Below are positions 50,913-59,474 of a stretch of 64,000 bases of DNA, piece after piece; the first letter of the stretch is position 1; each line of letters begins with the position of its first letter. Under the pieces are notes generated by a model. The model made no database searches and was not told the DNA's origin. It saw only the letters and a list, made by a program, of their open reading frames with translations. Location: the NCBI RefSeq assembly GCF_013141715.1, contig NZ_WHOA01000190.1, forward strand, positions 85,991-149,990, read 5' to 3'. The translations under genes were made by a program, and so were the position numbers. The DNA is from Paenibacillus phytorum (GTDB lineage: Bacteria > Bacillota > Bacilli > Paenibacillales > NBRC-103111).

Positions 50913-51875
50913 ATGAAAGCTATACTGGTTGGTTTGGGATCTGCTGGGTTCAGTTGGTGTAAACGTCTAAGAGATCAAGGATTATTAGCAGCCGTTGTTG
51001 AGGTTGATATGGCCATGAAAGAGAAGATGAAGGATGATCCATTCCCTTTCTATACGTCATTAGAAGAAGCTTTGCAAAACGAACAGGCGGATTTTCTGGT
51101 CAATGTAACATCGCCGATGATGCACACTGCTGTGAACCATGCGGCGTTTGACCGTAAGCTGGCTGTTTTGTGTGAAAAACCGATTTCCTTTGATTATGAT
51201 GAATCCATTGAGGTCGTGGCTCGAGCTGCTCGGGAAAACATCCCTTTTATGATCGCAGAAAATTACCGCAGGATGCCTTATATTCGTAAAATGAAACAGC
51301 TAATAGACGAGGGTGCAATTGGCACGCTTTCCACGCTGGATATACAGTTCTACAGGTACCACCATGTGCAGCGGAGATATACCGTTAGTATCCTGGATGA
51401 CATTGGTGTACATCACTTGGATATGCTCCGTTATTTAACCGGAAGAGAGGGGAAATCGGTGCAGGCCAAGCTGTACAATCCAATTGGCGCCTGGGAGGAG
51501 GAAGGGGCTATTATCAATGCTTATGCCTTCCTTGAAATGGATAATGGAATCACAGCTGCCTACAATGCCTCCATCGCTGCAAGAGGGACAGAAACACCGT
51601 GGAGCGGCAATTGGAGAATTGAAGGAACCAAAGGGGCTATGGAAGTCATCGATAAGGAAATCCGCCTAATTCGGGACGGAGAGGTCTTACTCGTCGATGA
51701 TATGAGTGGTGTAGATGAAACAGATACACTGGCTGAGTTTTTGGCATCGCTTCAGGAGGGTCGCGAAGCGGAGACAAGCGGCAGGGACTATTTGAAAACC
51801 CAAGCACTTGTTCATTACACGAAGCTGGCAAGTGAATCCGGTCAAACGAAAGCCATTGAGGTTCCAACTCTATAG
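50913..51875 (+). CDS. Gfo/Idh/MocA-family oxidoreductase
   Basis: A 320-residue NAD(P)-dependent sugar oxidoreductase. The Rossmann start is ILVGLGSAGFSWCKRLRDQG, followed by FLVNVTSPMMHTAVNHAAFD and the catalytic-lysine motif CEKPISFDYDESIEV. The C-terminal sheet domain has DDIGVHHLDMLRYLTG with the usual His. It may act as a sugar dehydrogenase or, like some relatives, as a glycosidase-type oxidoreductase. TAGGGAGGT is 7-8 bp upstream of the ATG. Its stop directly touches the ATG at 51876 of the GH31 frame. It links the propeller glycosidase and the GH31 in one operon. Confidence 0.9.
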   Translation: MKAILVGLGSAGFSWCKRLRDQGLLAAVVEVDMAMKEKMKDDPFPFYTSLEEALQNEQADFLVNVTSPMMHTAVNHAAFDRKLAVLCEKPISFDYDESIEVVARAARENIPFMIAENYRRMPYIRKMKQLIDEGAIGTLSTLDIQFYRYHHVQRRYTVSILDDIGVHHLDMLRYLTGREGKSVQAKLYNPIGAWEEEGAIINAYAFLEMDNGITAAYNASIAARGTETPWSGNWRIEGTKGAMEVIDKEIRLIRDGEVLLVDDMSGVDETDTLAEFLASLQEGREAETSGRDYLKTQALVHYTKLASESGQTKAIEVPTL

Positions 51876-51893
51876 ATGAATGGGGAAACTAGC

Positions 51894-54014
51894 ATGCAAA
51901 TAACGAATTGGCAACAATCGGCGCCAGGCGTATGGCGCCTTACGATTGGAGAACCGCAAGGAATTACACCGCTCTCATTGATGGGCGTTTCGCCGAAAAC
52001 CGAGGCCCTGCAGCAAATGCCGCAGGTACAGCCGCCTTTTGCCTGGGAAAGTATTCAGCTCGAGGAAGCAAATGGCTGTCTCATTCTGTCTATTCCGCTT
52101 GATCGAACTGAAAAGCTATACGGGACAGGCCTTCAGTTATTAAGAATGAATCAACGGGGAAGAAACCGTTATTTACGTGTGAACAGCGATCCCAAGCAGG
52201 ATACGGGTGAGACGCATGCTCCTGTGCCTTTTTACGTAAGCGATCTCGGGTATGGCGTTTTGGTGGATACTTCACGGATAGTTACGCTGTACTGCGGGTC
52301 AACCATGAGGCAGGAGGAAACGCCAAGTGAGGATATTCGTGATCGCAACACCGATAAGGGATGGAAGGCAACACTAGTCGCATCGCGGGTGGAGATCCGG
52401 ATTCCTGTCGAAGGTGCAGACGTGTATTTGTTTGGCGGCCCATCCCTTTCAGATGTGGTGGCTAGGTATAATTTATTCTGCGGTGGCGGCACATTGCCTC
52501 CGAAGTGGGGACTTGGCTTCTGGCACCGAGTTCCGACGCTGTATACGGATCAGCAAGTGCTTGAAGAAGCGGAGCAATTCCGCCAGCACGATATTCCCTG
52601 TGATGTGATCGGGCTCGAACCCGGTTGGCACAGCCAAAGCTACCCAGTCAGTTACGAATGGGAGAAAAGCCGATTCCCTGAGCCCGAAAAATTCGTGAAG
52701 GCTTTGGACCAAAGCGGGTTTCGGGTGAACCTGTGGGAGCATCCCTTCGTATCGCCAAAGAGTGAGCTGTACGAGGAACTGAAGCCGCTTTCGGGGAGTC
52801 ATTCGGTATGGGGCGGGCTTGCGCCGGATTATTCGCTGCCAGCAGCTGTGGAGCTTTATAAGAAGCAGCATGAAGAGCAGCATGTCAATATCGGAGTATC
52901 CGGTTACAAGCTGGATGAATGTGACGGAAGTGACTTGACCAACAATTCTTGGATGTTTCCAGGACATGCTCAGTTTCCATCTGGTCTGGATGGCGAGCAG
53001 ATGAGACAAATGTACGGGTTGATGTTCCAAAAAATGACGGCTGAACTGTTCCGCAGCAAAAATCGGAGAACGTACGGGCTTGTTAGAGCTTCGAATGCCG
53101 GAGCCTCAACGATGCCTTATGTCCTATATTCGGATCTCTATGATCATAAACAATTTATTCGCGGTCTATGCAACTCCTCCTTCAGCGGTCTGCTGTGGAC
53201 ACCGGAGGTTCGCAGAGCCCGAAATGCCGAAGATTGGGTACGGCGGATGCAAACGGTATGTTTCTCGCCACTCGCAATGCTGAATGCATGGGGAGATGGA
53301 ACGAAGCCTTGGTCTTTCCCAGAAGTGGAAGGAACTGTTCGCCATTATATCAAGCTGCGGATGAGATTGCTGCCTTATTTGTATACAGCTTTCGCCACCT
53401 ACCGTGAGCAAGGCATTCCTCCTTTCCGCGCAATGCCTTTTGTTATGTCCGCATCAGAAATCGCAGAAGCCGAGGCGATGTATGCCGAAGCGGCTGAGCA
53501 AACCTTGAATACGACAGATGCTGCTTACGGCAAGAAAAAAGTAAGAGAATGGGATGACCAATACATGTTCGGCGAAGCATTGTTAGTAGCTCCACTGGTT
53601 GAGGGAGAGTCTGAGCGGGAAGTCCTACTACCATCAGGAATTTGGTATGGATTAGAGACAGGGGAACGTTATACCGGTGGATGTATCATTCGTGTTCAAG
53701 CAGGTTTGGAGCGAATTCCGGTATTTGTTAGAAGCGGGTCTGTCATTCCGATGATGCCTGCGCTATCGCATGTCCCACCCTTAGGCACGCGTGTTCCGCT
53801 TGAACTGGTTCATTTCGGTGATGGAATGGGTGAAGGAAATCTGTACGATGATGACGGGGAATCATTTGATTATGAACGAGGTAAGTTCGGTTGGTGGAAA
53901 GCGGCAGTCACGCAAAATGCAGCTGGCGTCTACTCCGGGAAACTCATAGGGATTGACAGCGAACCGACATCTTTCAGTTCTGTCACGTGGCGTTTCGCAC
54001 AAACTCGTTTGTAA
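51894..54014 (+). CDS. GH31 alpha-glycosidase (alpha-xylosidase/alpha-glucosidase type)
   Basis: A 706-residue retaining glycosidase without signal peptide. The barrel has WGLGFWHRVPTLYTDQQVLE, CDVIGLEPGWHSQSYPVS, then GVSGYKLDECDGSD, where the Asp of YKLDE is the nucleophile. The stretch after MPYVLYSDLYDHKQFIRGLC (seen as YSDLYDHKQFIRGL) and NSSFSGLLWTPEVRRA is typical of GH31 enzymes of bacterial plant-glycan loci. The C-terminal beta-domains end with GEGNLYDDDGESFDYERGKF. With the GH95 in the same locus an alpha-xylosidase acting on xyloglucan oligosaccharides is plausible. ATG 51894 has GGGGAA upstream; ATG 51876 is the alternative and touches the previous stop. Confidence 0.88.
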   Translation: MQITNWQQSAPGVWRLTIGEPQGITPLSLMGVSPKTEALQQMPQVQPPFAWESIQLEEANGCLILSIPLDRTEKLYGTGLQLLRMNQRGRNRYLRVNSDPKQDTGETHAPVPFYVSDLGYGVLVDTSRIVTLYCGSTMRQEETPSEDIRDRNTDKGWKATLVASRVEIRIPVEGADVYLFGGPSLSDVVARYNLFCGGGTLPPKWGLGFWHRVPTLYTDQQVLEEAEQFRQHDIPCDVIGLEPGWHSQSYPVSYEWEKSRFPEPEKFVKALDQSGFRVNLWEHPFVSPKSELYEELKPLSGSHSVWGGLAPDYSLPAAVELYKKQHEEQHVNIGVSGYKLDECDGSDLTNNSWMFPGHAQFPSGLDGEQMRQMYGLMFQKMTAELFRSKNRRTYGLVRASNAGASTMPYVLYSDLYDHKQFIRGLCNSSFSGLLWTPEVRRARNAEDWVRRMQTVCFSPLAMLNAWGDGTKPWSFPEVEGTVRHYIKLRMRLLPYLYTAFATYREQGIPPFRAMPFVMSASEIAEAEAMYAEAAEQTLNTTDAAYGKKKVREWDDQYMFGEALLVAPLVEGESEREVLLPSGIWYGLETGERYTGGCIIRVQAGLERIPVFVRSGSVIPMMPALSHVPPLGTRVPLELVHFGDGMGEGNLYDDDGESFDYERGKFGWWKAAVTQNAAGVYSGKLIGIDSEPTSFSSVTWRFAQTRL

Positions 54015-54023
54015 TTCCTTCCG

Positions 54024-54052
54024 TTGTAGAACTTATATCCGTGAGTTATCAT
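54024..54052 (+). promoter_or_regulatory. Sigma-A-like promoter of the regulator pair
   Basis: TTGTAG (54024-54029) and TATCAT (54047-54052) have ideal 17-bp spacing, 41 bp before the response regulator start. It does not show the shared element, so the regulators could have basal expression independent of it. Confidence 0.45.
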
Positions 54053-54093
54053 AATTGGATAGCGATTCTGAGAAACATAGGGGAGGTCCGGAC

Positions 54094-55113
54094 ATGCATG
54101 TACTGATTGTAGACGATGAACCTGTCATTCGCAGAGGAATGGTCAAGATGGCGGAAATGTACGCACCTTCTTTCACGAAAATACAGACGGCAGAGAACGG
54201 CGTGGCTGCTTTAGAGCGGATTCGCGCCTGCGAACCTGATCTTGTGTTGACGGATGTTCGCATGCCCAAAATGGACGGATTGGAGCTCTGTAGAATCATT
54301 CATGAGGAATTTCCTCAAATTAAGACCGTTGTGATATCCGGTTATAGTGACTTTGAATATGCCCAAAAAAGCATGAATTATGGTGTGCGGCACTATATGC
54401 TGAAACCGGTTACCAAATCGGATGTGCATGGCATGCTGGATCAATTGATCAAACAGCCATCACGCAGCTATATGCCGCCTTCCCGTTATATCGAGTGGAT
54501 CGATCAAATGGAACAGCAAATATGGGCCTTGCAAATGGAGGAACTAAGCAGCTTAATCAGCCGCTGGCGTGAATACTGCCTATCTGCCAATTTATCGTTG
54601 GCCCAGCTTAAGGAGCTATTGGATGATTGTAATGCGCTTCTTGTCAAACGCTTTCAAGGCCGCAATTATTCCCCTTCCTCCGTGCAAGCTCACTTGCAGG
54701 CGGATAGTGTGAAGGAAGCCCTCGAAGCGTTTGAGAAGGGTTTGTTTCAAATGGCGAAAGGACTTCAAGACGTTCGAAGCGGCAGCTTCAAAGATCCTAT
54801 GGAAGAGGCCAAAGGCTTTATTGACAGCAGGTTGTCAGAAGACATTTCGTTGGATCAAGTTGCTGCGATGGTCGGATTGACACCTACTTATTTCAGCTCG
54901 CTTTTTAAAAAAGTAACGCATGAGACCTTTGTTCAGTATCGGATCAAAAAAAGGATGACGAAGGCGAAGGAAATGCTGGCTATCCCTTATGTCCGAATCG
55001 TGGATGTAGCCGCAGGTGTCGGGTATGACGATTACCCCCATTTTACGAAAACCTTCAAAAAAATTGTTGGCGTTTCGCCTTCTGAATATCGCGCAGGGCT
55101 CGGTATCAAATGA
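54094..55113 (+). CDS. YesN-like response regulator with AraC output domain
   Basis: A compact 339-residue regulator. The receiver has DD (7-8), phospho-acceptor Asp54 in DLVLTDVRMPKMDG and the Lys of YMLKPVTKSD. A short linker precedes the AraC domain with ISLDQVAAMVGLTPTYFSSL and IVDVAAGVGYDDYPHFTKTF. GGGGAGG lies 8 bp before ATG 54094. It is followed by its kinase with a 4-bp overlap (ATGA), an order opposite to the pair at 16268-19713. It is the best candidate to bind the shared element at 45721, 48007 and 49774. Confidence 0.92.
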   Translation: MHVLIVDDEPVIRRGMVKMAEMYAPSFTKIQTAENGVAALERIRACEPDLVLTDVRMPKMDGLELCRIIHEEFPQIKTVVISGYSDFEYAQKSMNYGVRHYMLKPVTKSDVHGMLDQLIKQPSRSYMPPSRYIEWIDQMEQQIWALQMEELSSLISRWREYCLSANLSLAQLKELLDDCNALLVKRFQGRNYSPSSVQAHLQADSVKEALEAFEKGLFQMAKGLQDVRSGSFKDPMEEAKGFIDSRLSEDISLDQVAAMVGLTPTYFSSLFKKVTHETFVQYRIKKRMTKAKEMLAIPYVRIVDVAAGVGYDDYPHFTKTFKKIVGVSPSEYRAGLGIK

Positions 55114-56945
55114 AAATCAGAGGTTTAACGAAAAAGCTATTCGTCTATTTTCTGATTGTCATTATTCTTTCTCTTAGCAGTGTAGGTATTTTCTCCTATA
55201 TGACTTCTTCCGATGAGTTAGCGGAAATGGTTGAGAACCAAATGAATCAAATCGTCGGAAACGCGGTTCATCATACGGATCTGTATTTGAAAGACTATGA
55301 GCGCTCCATTGTCTCTATTTTGACGAACAGACAGGTTATGGAGTTTATTGATCTGAAGGCCAATCGGGAGGAATATGACTTTTATACCTATCGGAAAATG
55401 ATTCTCGAAACGAGTGTCGATCCGCTATTTATTCGTAATCCTAAATTAGCTTCTGTGTATTTGCTCAGCGATAAGCTGAATGCGGTCTATTACTATAATG
55501 GTGTGAACGAGCAATCCTTCAATGTGGAGGATAAACGGAAGCAGCGGGAATATTTTCTCGCCAATACAACGCCTGACGGAAAATTGAGTATTTTGAACCA
55601 CACCATTATTGAAGGTCAAGAGAATCAAATGCTCACGTTAGTCCGTCGTATTCGAGGCTTCACCTCGCCTGAATTGAGTGGCTTGCTCGCCATTGAGATG
55701 AGATCTGCTGATTTGTCTGCTCTATGGAAAGGGATTGATTTAGGTAAATACGGGTACCTGTTTATCATTGATGAAAAAGGTCGTTATATCTATCATCCAG
55801 ATGGAAAAAATGTCGGTTCAGATGTTCCGAAAGAGTTCGTAGAGAAGCTGCAAGAGGCTGGGAGTTCATCCTTCGTCGACAGCAGTGAGGGGGATCAGCG
55901 CATGTATCTAAGCCGCAAATCTGATTATTCGGGTTGGCAGCTTGTTGTCTCCATGCCGCTTCATGAACTGCGTAAACCGGTGGCTAACATCCGTTCGACA
56001 ACGCTTGTAGTCGGATTATTTACGCTGGTATTAGCGATCCTGCTTGCCTACAGATTCGGTAGGTCGATTACGAAGCCGATTCAATTACTTAAATCCGGGA
56101 TGCGAGAGACAGAAAAAGGAAATTGGGCAACCATTCCACTCCCCTCTCACAGGGACGAAATTGTCGAACTCATGGTTCGCTATAACGTGATGGTCAATCG
56201 GCTATCTGAAGCGGTTGATCGTGTGGTTCAGGTCGAATTAAGCAATTCAGAAATTCGGATGGAGCGACAGAAGGCTGAGTTTCAATCTCTTCAGCTGCAA
56301 ATCAATCCACATTTTATGTACAACACACTGGAGACGATTATTTGCTATGCCACAATCCAGGATTCAGAGGAGATATCCGAAATCGTTAAGGCACTTGCAT
56401 ATATGCTGCGATACTCGGTCCAAACCAATCTGGAGGAAATAACGGTTGCGAACGAGTTGAAGCACGTTCTGTATTATCTGGTCGTACTGAGGCATAGAAT
56501 TGGCCGGGAGTTCGAGATTGATGTTGCGATTAAGCCCGAATATTTGCTTCATGTCATGGTTCGACTGACTCTTCAGCCTCTAGTCGAAAATGTGTTCCAG
56601 CATGCATTTCCGGAAGGATTGGAAGATTATCATTTCATCCGAATCGACGGAGGGGTAGAGGACGGAATCTTCTGGATCAGTGTAGAGGATAATGGTTCAG
56701 GGATATCGGAGACAAAACTTACGCAGCTCCAAGAGAAGTTGAGCACAAACAGACTGGCAGATGCTGAAATAGATGAAGCGGGTAAAAAAGGCGGTATTGG
56801 TGTGCTGAACGTCCATCGTCGAATTCAAATGGTCTATGGGGAGAATTATGGACTGAGGATTGAAAGTATGGTTGACCAGGGAACTAAAATGATCATGCTG
56901 ATGCCTGCATCGTCTAAACATATTGATAAACCAAATCTTGAATAG
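55110..56945 (+). CDS. YesM-like sensor histidine kinase with Cache domain
   Basis: A 611-residue kinase. Helix 1 is at about 11-30 (VYFLIVIILSLSSVGIFSYM). The extracytoplasmic double Cache domain spans about 31-290, with the typical end KYGYLFIIDEKGRYIYHPDG (membrane-distal pocket). Helix 2 is at about 298-315, then HAMP to 370. The phospho-acceptor His401 lies in LQINPHFMYNTLETI. The ATPase domain has LQPLVENVFQHAF (N box) and VEDNGSGISETKL (G1). It senses an extracellular ligand, most likely a sugar from the target glycan (inference). The GH95 gene follows after 11 bp, so regulator and enzyme are co-expressed. Confidence 0.92.
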   Translation: MKIRGLTKKLFVYFLIVIILSLSSVGIFSYMTSSDELAEMVENQMNQIVGNAVHHTDLYLKDYERSIVSILTNRQVMEFIDLKANREEYDFYTYRKMILETSVDPLFIRNPKLASVYLLSDKLNAVYYYNGVNEQSFNVEDKRKQREYFLANTTPDGKLSILNHTIIEGQENQMLTLVRRIRGFTSPELSGLLAIEMRSADLSALWKGIDLGKYGYLFIIDEKGRYIYHPDGKNVGSDVPKEFVEKLQEAGSSSFVDSSEGDQRMYLSRKSDYSGWQLVVSMPLHELRKPVANIRSTTLVVGLFTLVLAILLAYRFGRSITKPIQLLKSGMRETEKGNWATIPLPSHRDEIVELMVRYNVMVNRLSEAVDRVVQVELSNSEIRMERQKAEFQSLQLQINPHFMYNTLETIICYATIQDSEEISEIVKALAYMLRYSVQTNLEEITVANELKHVLYYLVVLRHRIGREFEIDVAIKPEYLLHVMVRLTLQPLVENVFQHAFPEGLEDYHFIRIDGGVEDGIFWISVEDNGSGISETKLTQLQEKLSTNRLADAEIDEAGKKGGIGVLNVHRRIQMVYGENYGLRIESMVDQGTKMIMLMPASSKHIDKPNLE

Positions 56946-56956
56946 GGGGCATAAAC

Positions 56957-59245
56957 TTGAACAATCGCGAGAAATTGTGGTACCTTCAGCCTGCTAAGAT
57001 GTGGGTAGAAGCGCTTCCGATCGGCAACGGTCGACTAGGCGGGATGATTTTCGGTCATGTGCAAGAGGAAAGGATTCAGTTAAATGAAGATTCCATCTGG
57101 TACGGAGGTCCTAAAGATGGACTCAACCCCGATGGTTCAAGATATTTAGAAGAAATCCGGGAGCTGCTTTTTGCCGGAAACGTCGTGGAGGCTACGCGAT
57201 TAACGCGAATGGCGCTCTTTTCCACACCTAAATATTACAATCCTTATCAGCCTTTGGGAGACCTAAGGCTTTATTTTCATGATCAGAAAGGCGAAGTTGA
57301 GGATTATCGGCGAGAATTGGATTTGAAGCAAGCCATCGTTCGTACAAGCTATAGGATCAACGGGGTCACTTACCGTCGTACGATATTTGCCAGCTGCCCT
57401 GATCAAGTGATGATGATTCGATTGGAGTGCGATCAGCCAGGTAAGCTTAATTTCTCAGCGAATCTGAATCGCAGACCGTTTGAAGGGGAATCTGGCGCAT
57501 TATCGGCGGATAGTATATGGATGGGCGGAGAATGCGGGAAGCATGGTGTCGAATATGCTTGCGTGTTGAAAGCGAAATCCCAGGATGGTCATGTGTCCGT
57601 GATAGGAGACTTCCTGTCTGTGGAAGGGGCCAGCTCTGTGACTTTAGTGCTTGCCGCAGCCACCACATTTCGAGAGCCTGATCCATTAGCAGCATGCAGG
57701 CTTCAAATTGATGGCGCCGATAGGTTCAACGCTGACGAGATCGAACGCCGGCATATCGAAGACTATCAGGAATTGTATAATCGGGTCAGTCTGAATTTGA
57801 CGGAAAACGATCTGCTTGACGATCTGCCAACGGACGAGCGGTTGAAGCTTTTACAAGGGGATCAATCAACTGTGGATAGCGGTTTGACGGAGCTTTACTT
57901 TCATTACGGCCGTTATTTATTGATCGCCAGCTCCCGCCAAGGGTGTCTGCCCGCGAATCTTCAAGGCATTTGGAACGACAGCTTTACGCCTCCATGGGAG
58001 TCCAAATATACGATTAATATCAATACACAAATGAATTATTGGCCAGCTGAGGTTTGCGGATTATCGGAATGCCATGAACCGCTGTTCGACCATATCGAAA
58101 GAATGCAGGTCAGCGGCCGGCAAACAGCGCGAGAGCTGTATGGCTGCTCAGGCTTTGTCGCTCATCACAACACGAACTTATGGGGAGAGACACGGCCTGA
58201 AGGGTTGTTTCCTACATGTGTGATATGGCCGATGGGGGCTGCATGGCTAAGCCTGCACGTATGGGAGCATTTTGTTTTTACCGAAGATATGGATTTTTTG
58301 CGGCATAGAGCCTACCCGATCTTAAAGGATGCTGCGGCTTTTTTCGTTGATTATTTGGTGGAATCGCCAGATGGACAGCTTGTCACGGGACCCTCTGTCT
58401 CTCCAGAAAACGTGTATGTATTGGCGGATGGAACCAGAGGAGCACTGACCATGGGACCTTCTATGGATACGCAGATCATCCGTGAGTTGTTCGAGGCATG
58501 TAAACAGAGCAGCCTCCTCCTTCAGGTCGATAGTGAGCTTCATGAGCGGCTCTCCGCGCTGCTGGAGCGACTGCCTAAGCCACAGATTGGCAAACACGGA
58601 CAGATCATGGAGTGGTTGAAGGACTATGAGGAAGATGATCCAGGTCATCGGCATATTTCACAGTTGTTTGCGCTGCATCCGGGAACCCAAATCAATCCGC
58701 ATCGCACACCGGAATTAGCCAAAGCAGCTGCAGCCACACTGCAGCGCAGATTGGAAAACGGAGGCGGGCATACGGGTTGGAGCAGTGCGTGGATCGTCAA
58801 TATGTATGCAAGACTGGAAGATGGCGAACAATCGTATGCGCATTTGAGCCACATGCTGCGGAAATCAACGTATCCCAATCTTTTTGATGCGCATCCTCCT
58901 TTTCAAATTGATGGGAATTTCGGTGCCACGGCGGGCATTGCCCAGATGCTGCTGCAATCCCATGCTGATGAGCTGAACTTACTTCCTGCGCTGCCGCCTG
59001 TGTGGTCTGAGGGAGAAGTGAGAGGACTTAGGGGGCGCGGCGGATACGTTGTTAACCTCAAATGGTCCGGTGGGAAATTATCGCAAGCGGTCATTCACGC
59101 AGCGAAGGCTGGCTTATGTAGAGTCCGTACACGTCATGCGGTTTTGGTCCGCTGCGGGGGAGAAGATATCGCCTTAGGTGGGGGGCAGTCAGTTGTAGAG
59201 TTTCATGTTGAAGCTGGCAGAACGTATGAGCTTTATAGAAAATAA
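56957..59245 (+). CDS. GH95 alpha-L-fucosidase (or alpha-L-galactosidase)
   Basis: A 762-residue cytoplasmic GH95 enzyme with all the family blocks: the start WYLQPAKMWVEALPIGNGRL, GGMIFG, NEDSIWYGGPKDGLNPD, INTQMNYWPAEVCGLSECHE, FVAHHNTNLWGETRPEG, the general-acid block TGPSVSPENVY and the late HPPFQIDGNFGATAGIAQ. It inverts and cleaves terminal alpha-1,2-linked fucose, or L-galactose in some members. The start codon is TTG with GGGGG at 7 bp, a combination that lowers translation. Compared with the GH95-like protein at 9705 it is complete. No clear terminator follows its stop. Confidence 0.92.
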   Translation: MNNREKLWYLQPAKMWVEALPIGNGRLGGMIFGHVQEERIQLNEDSIWYGGPKDGLNPDGSRYLEEIRELLFAGNVVEATRLTRMALFSTPKYYNPYQPLGDLRLYFHDQKGEVEDYRRELDLKQAIVRTSYRINGVTYRRTIFASCPDQVMMIRLECDQPGKLNFSANLNRRPFEGESGALSADSIWMGGECGKHGVEYACVLKAKSQDGHVSVIGDFLSVEGASSVTLVLAAATTFREPDPLAACRLQIDGADRFNADEIERRHIEDYQELYNRVSLNLTENDLLDDLPTDERLKLLQGDQSTVDSGLTELYFHYGRYLLIASSRQGCLPANLQGIWNDSFTPPWESKYTININTQMNYWPAEVCGLSECHEPLFDHIERMQVSGRQTARELYGCSGFVAHHNTNLWGETRPEGLFPTCVIWPMGAAWLSLHVWEHFVFTEDMDFLRHRAYPILKDAAAFFVDYLVESPDGQLVTGPSVSPENVYVLADGTRGALTMGPSMDTQIIRELFEACKQSSLLLQVDSELHERLSALLERLPKPQIGKHGQIMEWLKDYEEDDPGHRHISQLFALHPGTQINPHRTPELAKAAAATLQRRLENGGGHTGWSSAWIVNMYARLEDGEQSYAHLSHMLRKSTYPNLFDAHPPFQIDGNFGATAGIAQMLLQSHADELNLLPALPPVWSEGEVRGLRGRGGYVVNLKWSGGKLSQAVIHAAKAGLCRVRTRHAVLVRCGGEDIALGGGQSVVEFHVEAGRTYELYRK

Positions 59246-59474
59246 TCGTTGAGACTTGTATGGACGGGCATTCAATTCCAGTTATTGTCATTCTTTTGAT
59301 GGTTGAATTCGCAACGGCTAATCCATTACGTTAACCAAAATAGTAAAGTGAGAAATCCATTAGAGTTAAAAAATTTCGGGCAAGTTATCCTCCATGAGTG
59401 CATAGGATTGTAGTACACAATTCACCATCACGAGCTGACCTAGATAAGAAAGGCAGCAGTGAAAGGAGGTACCC

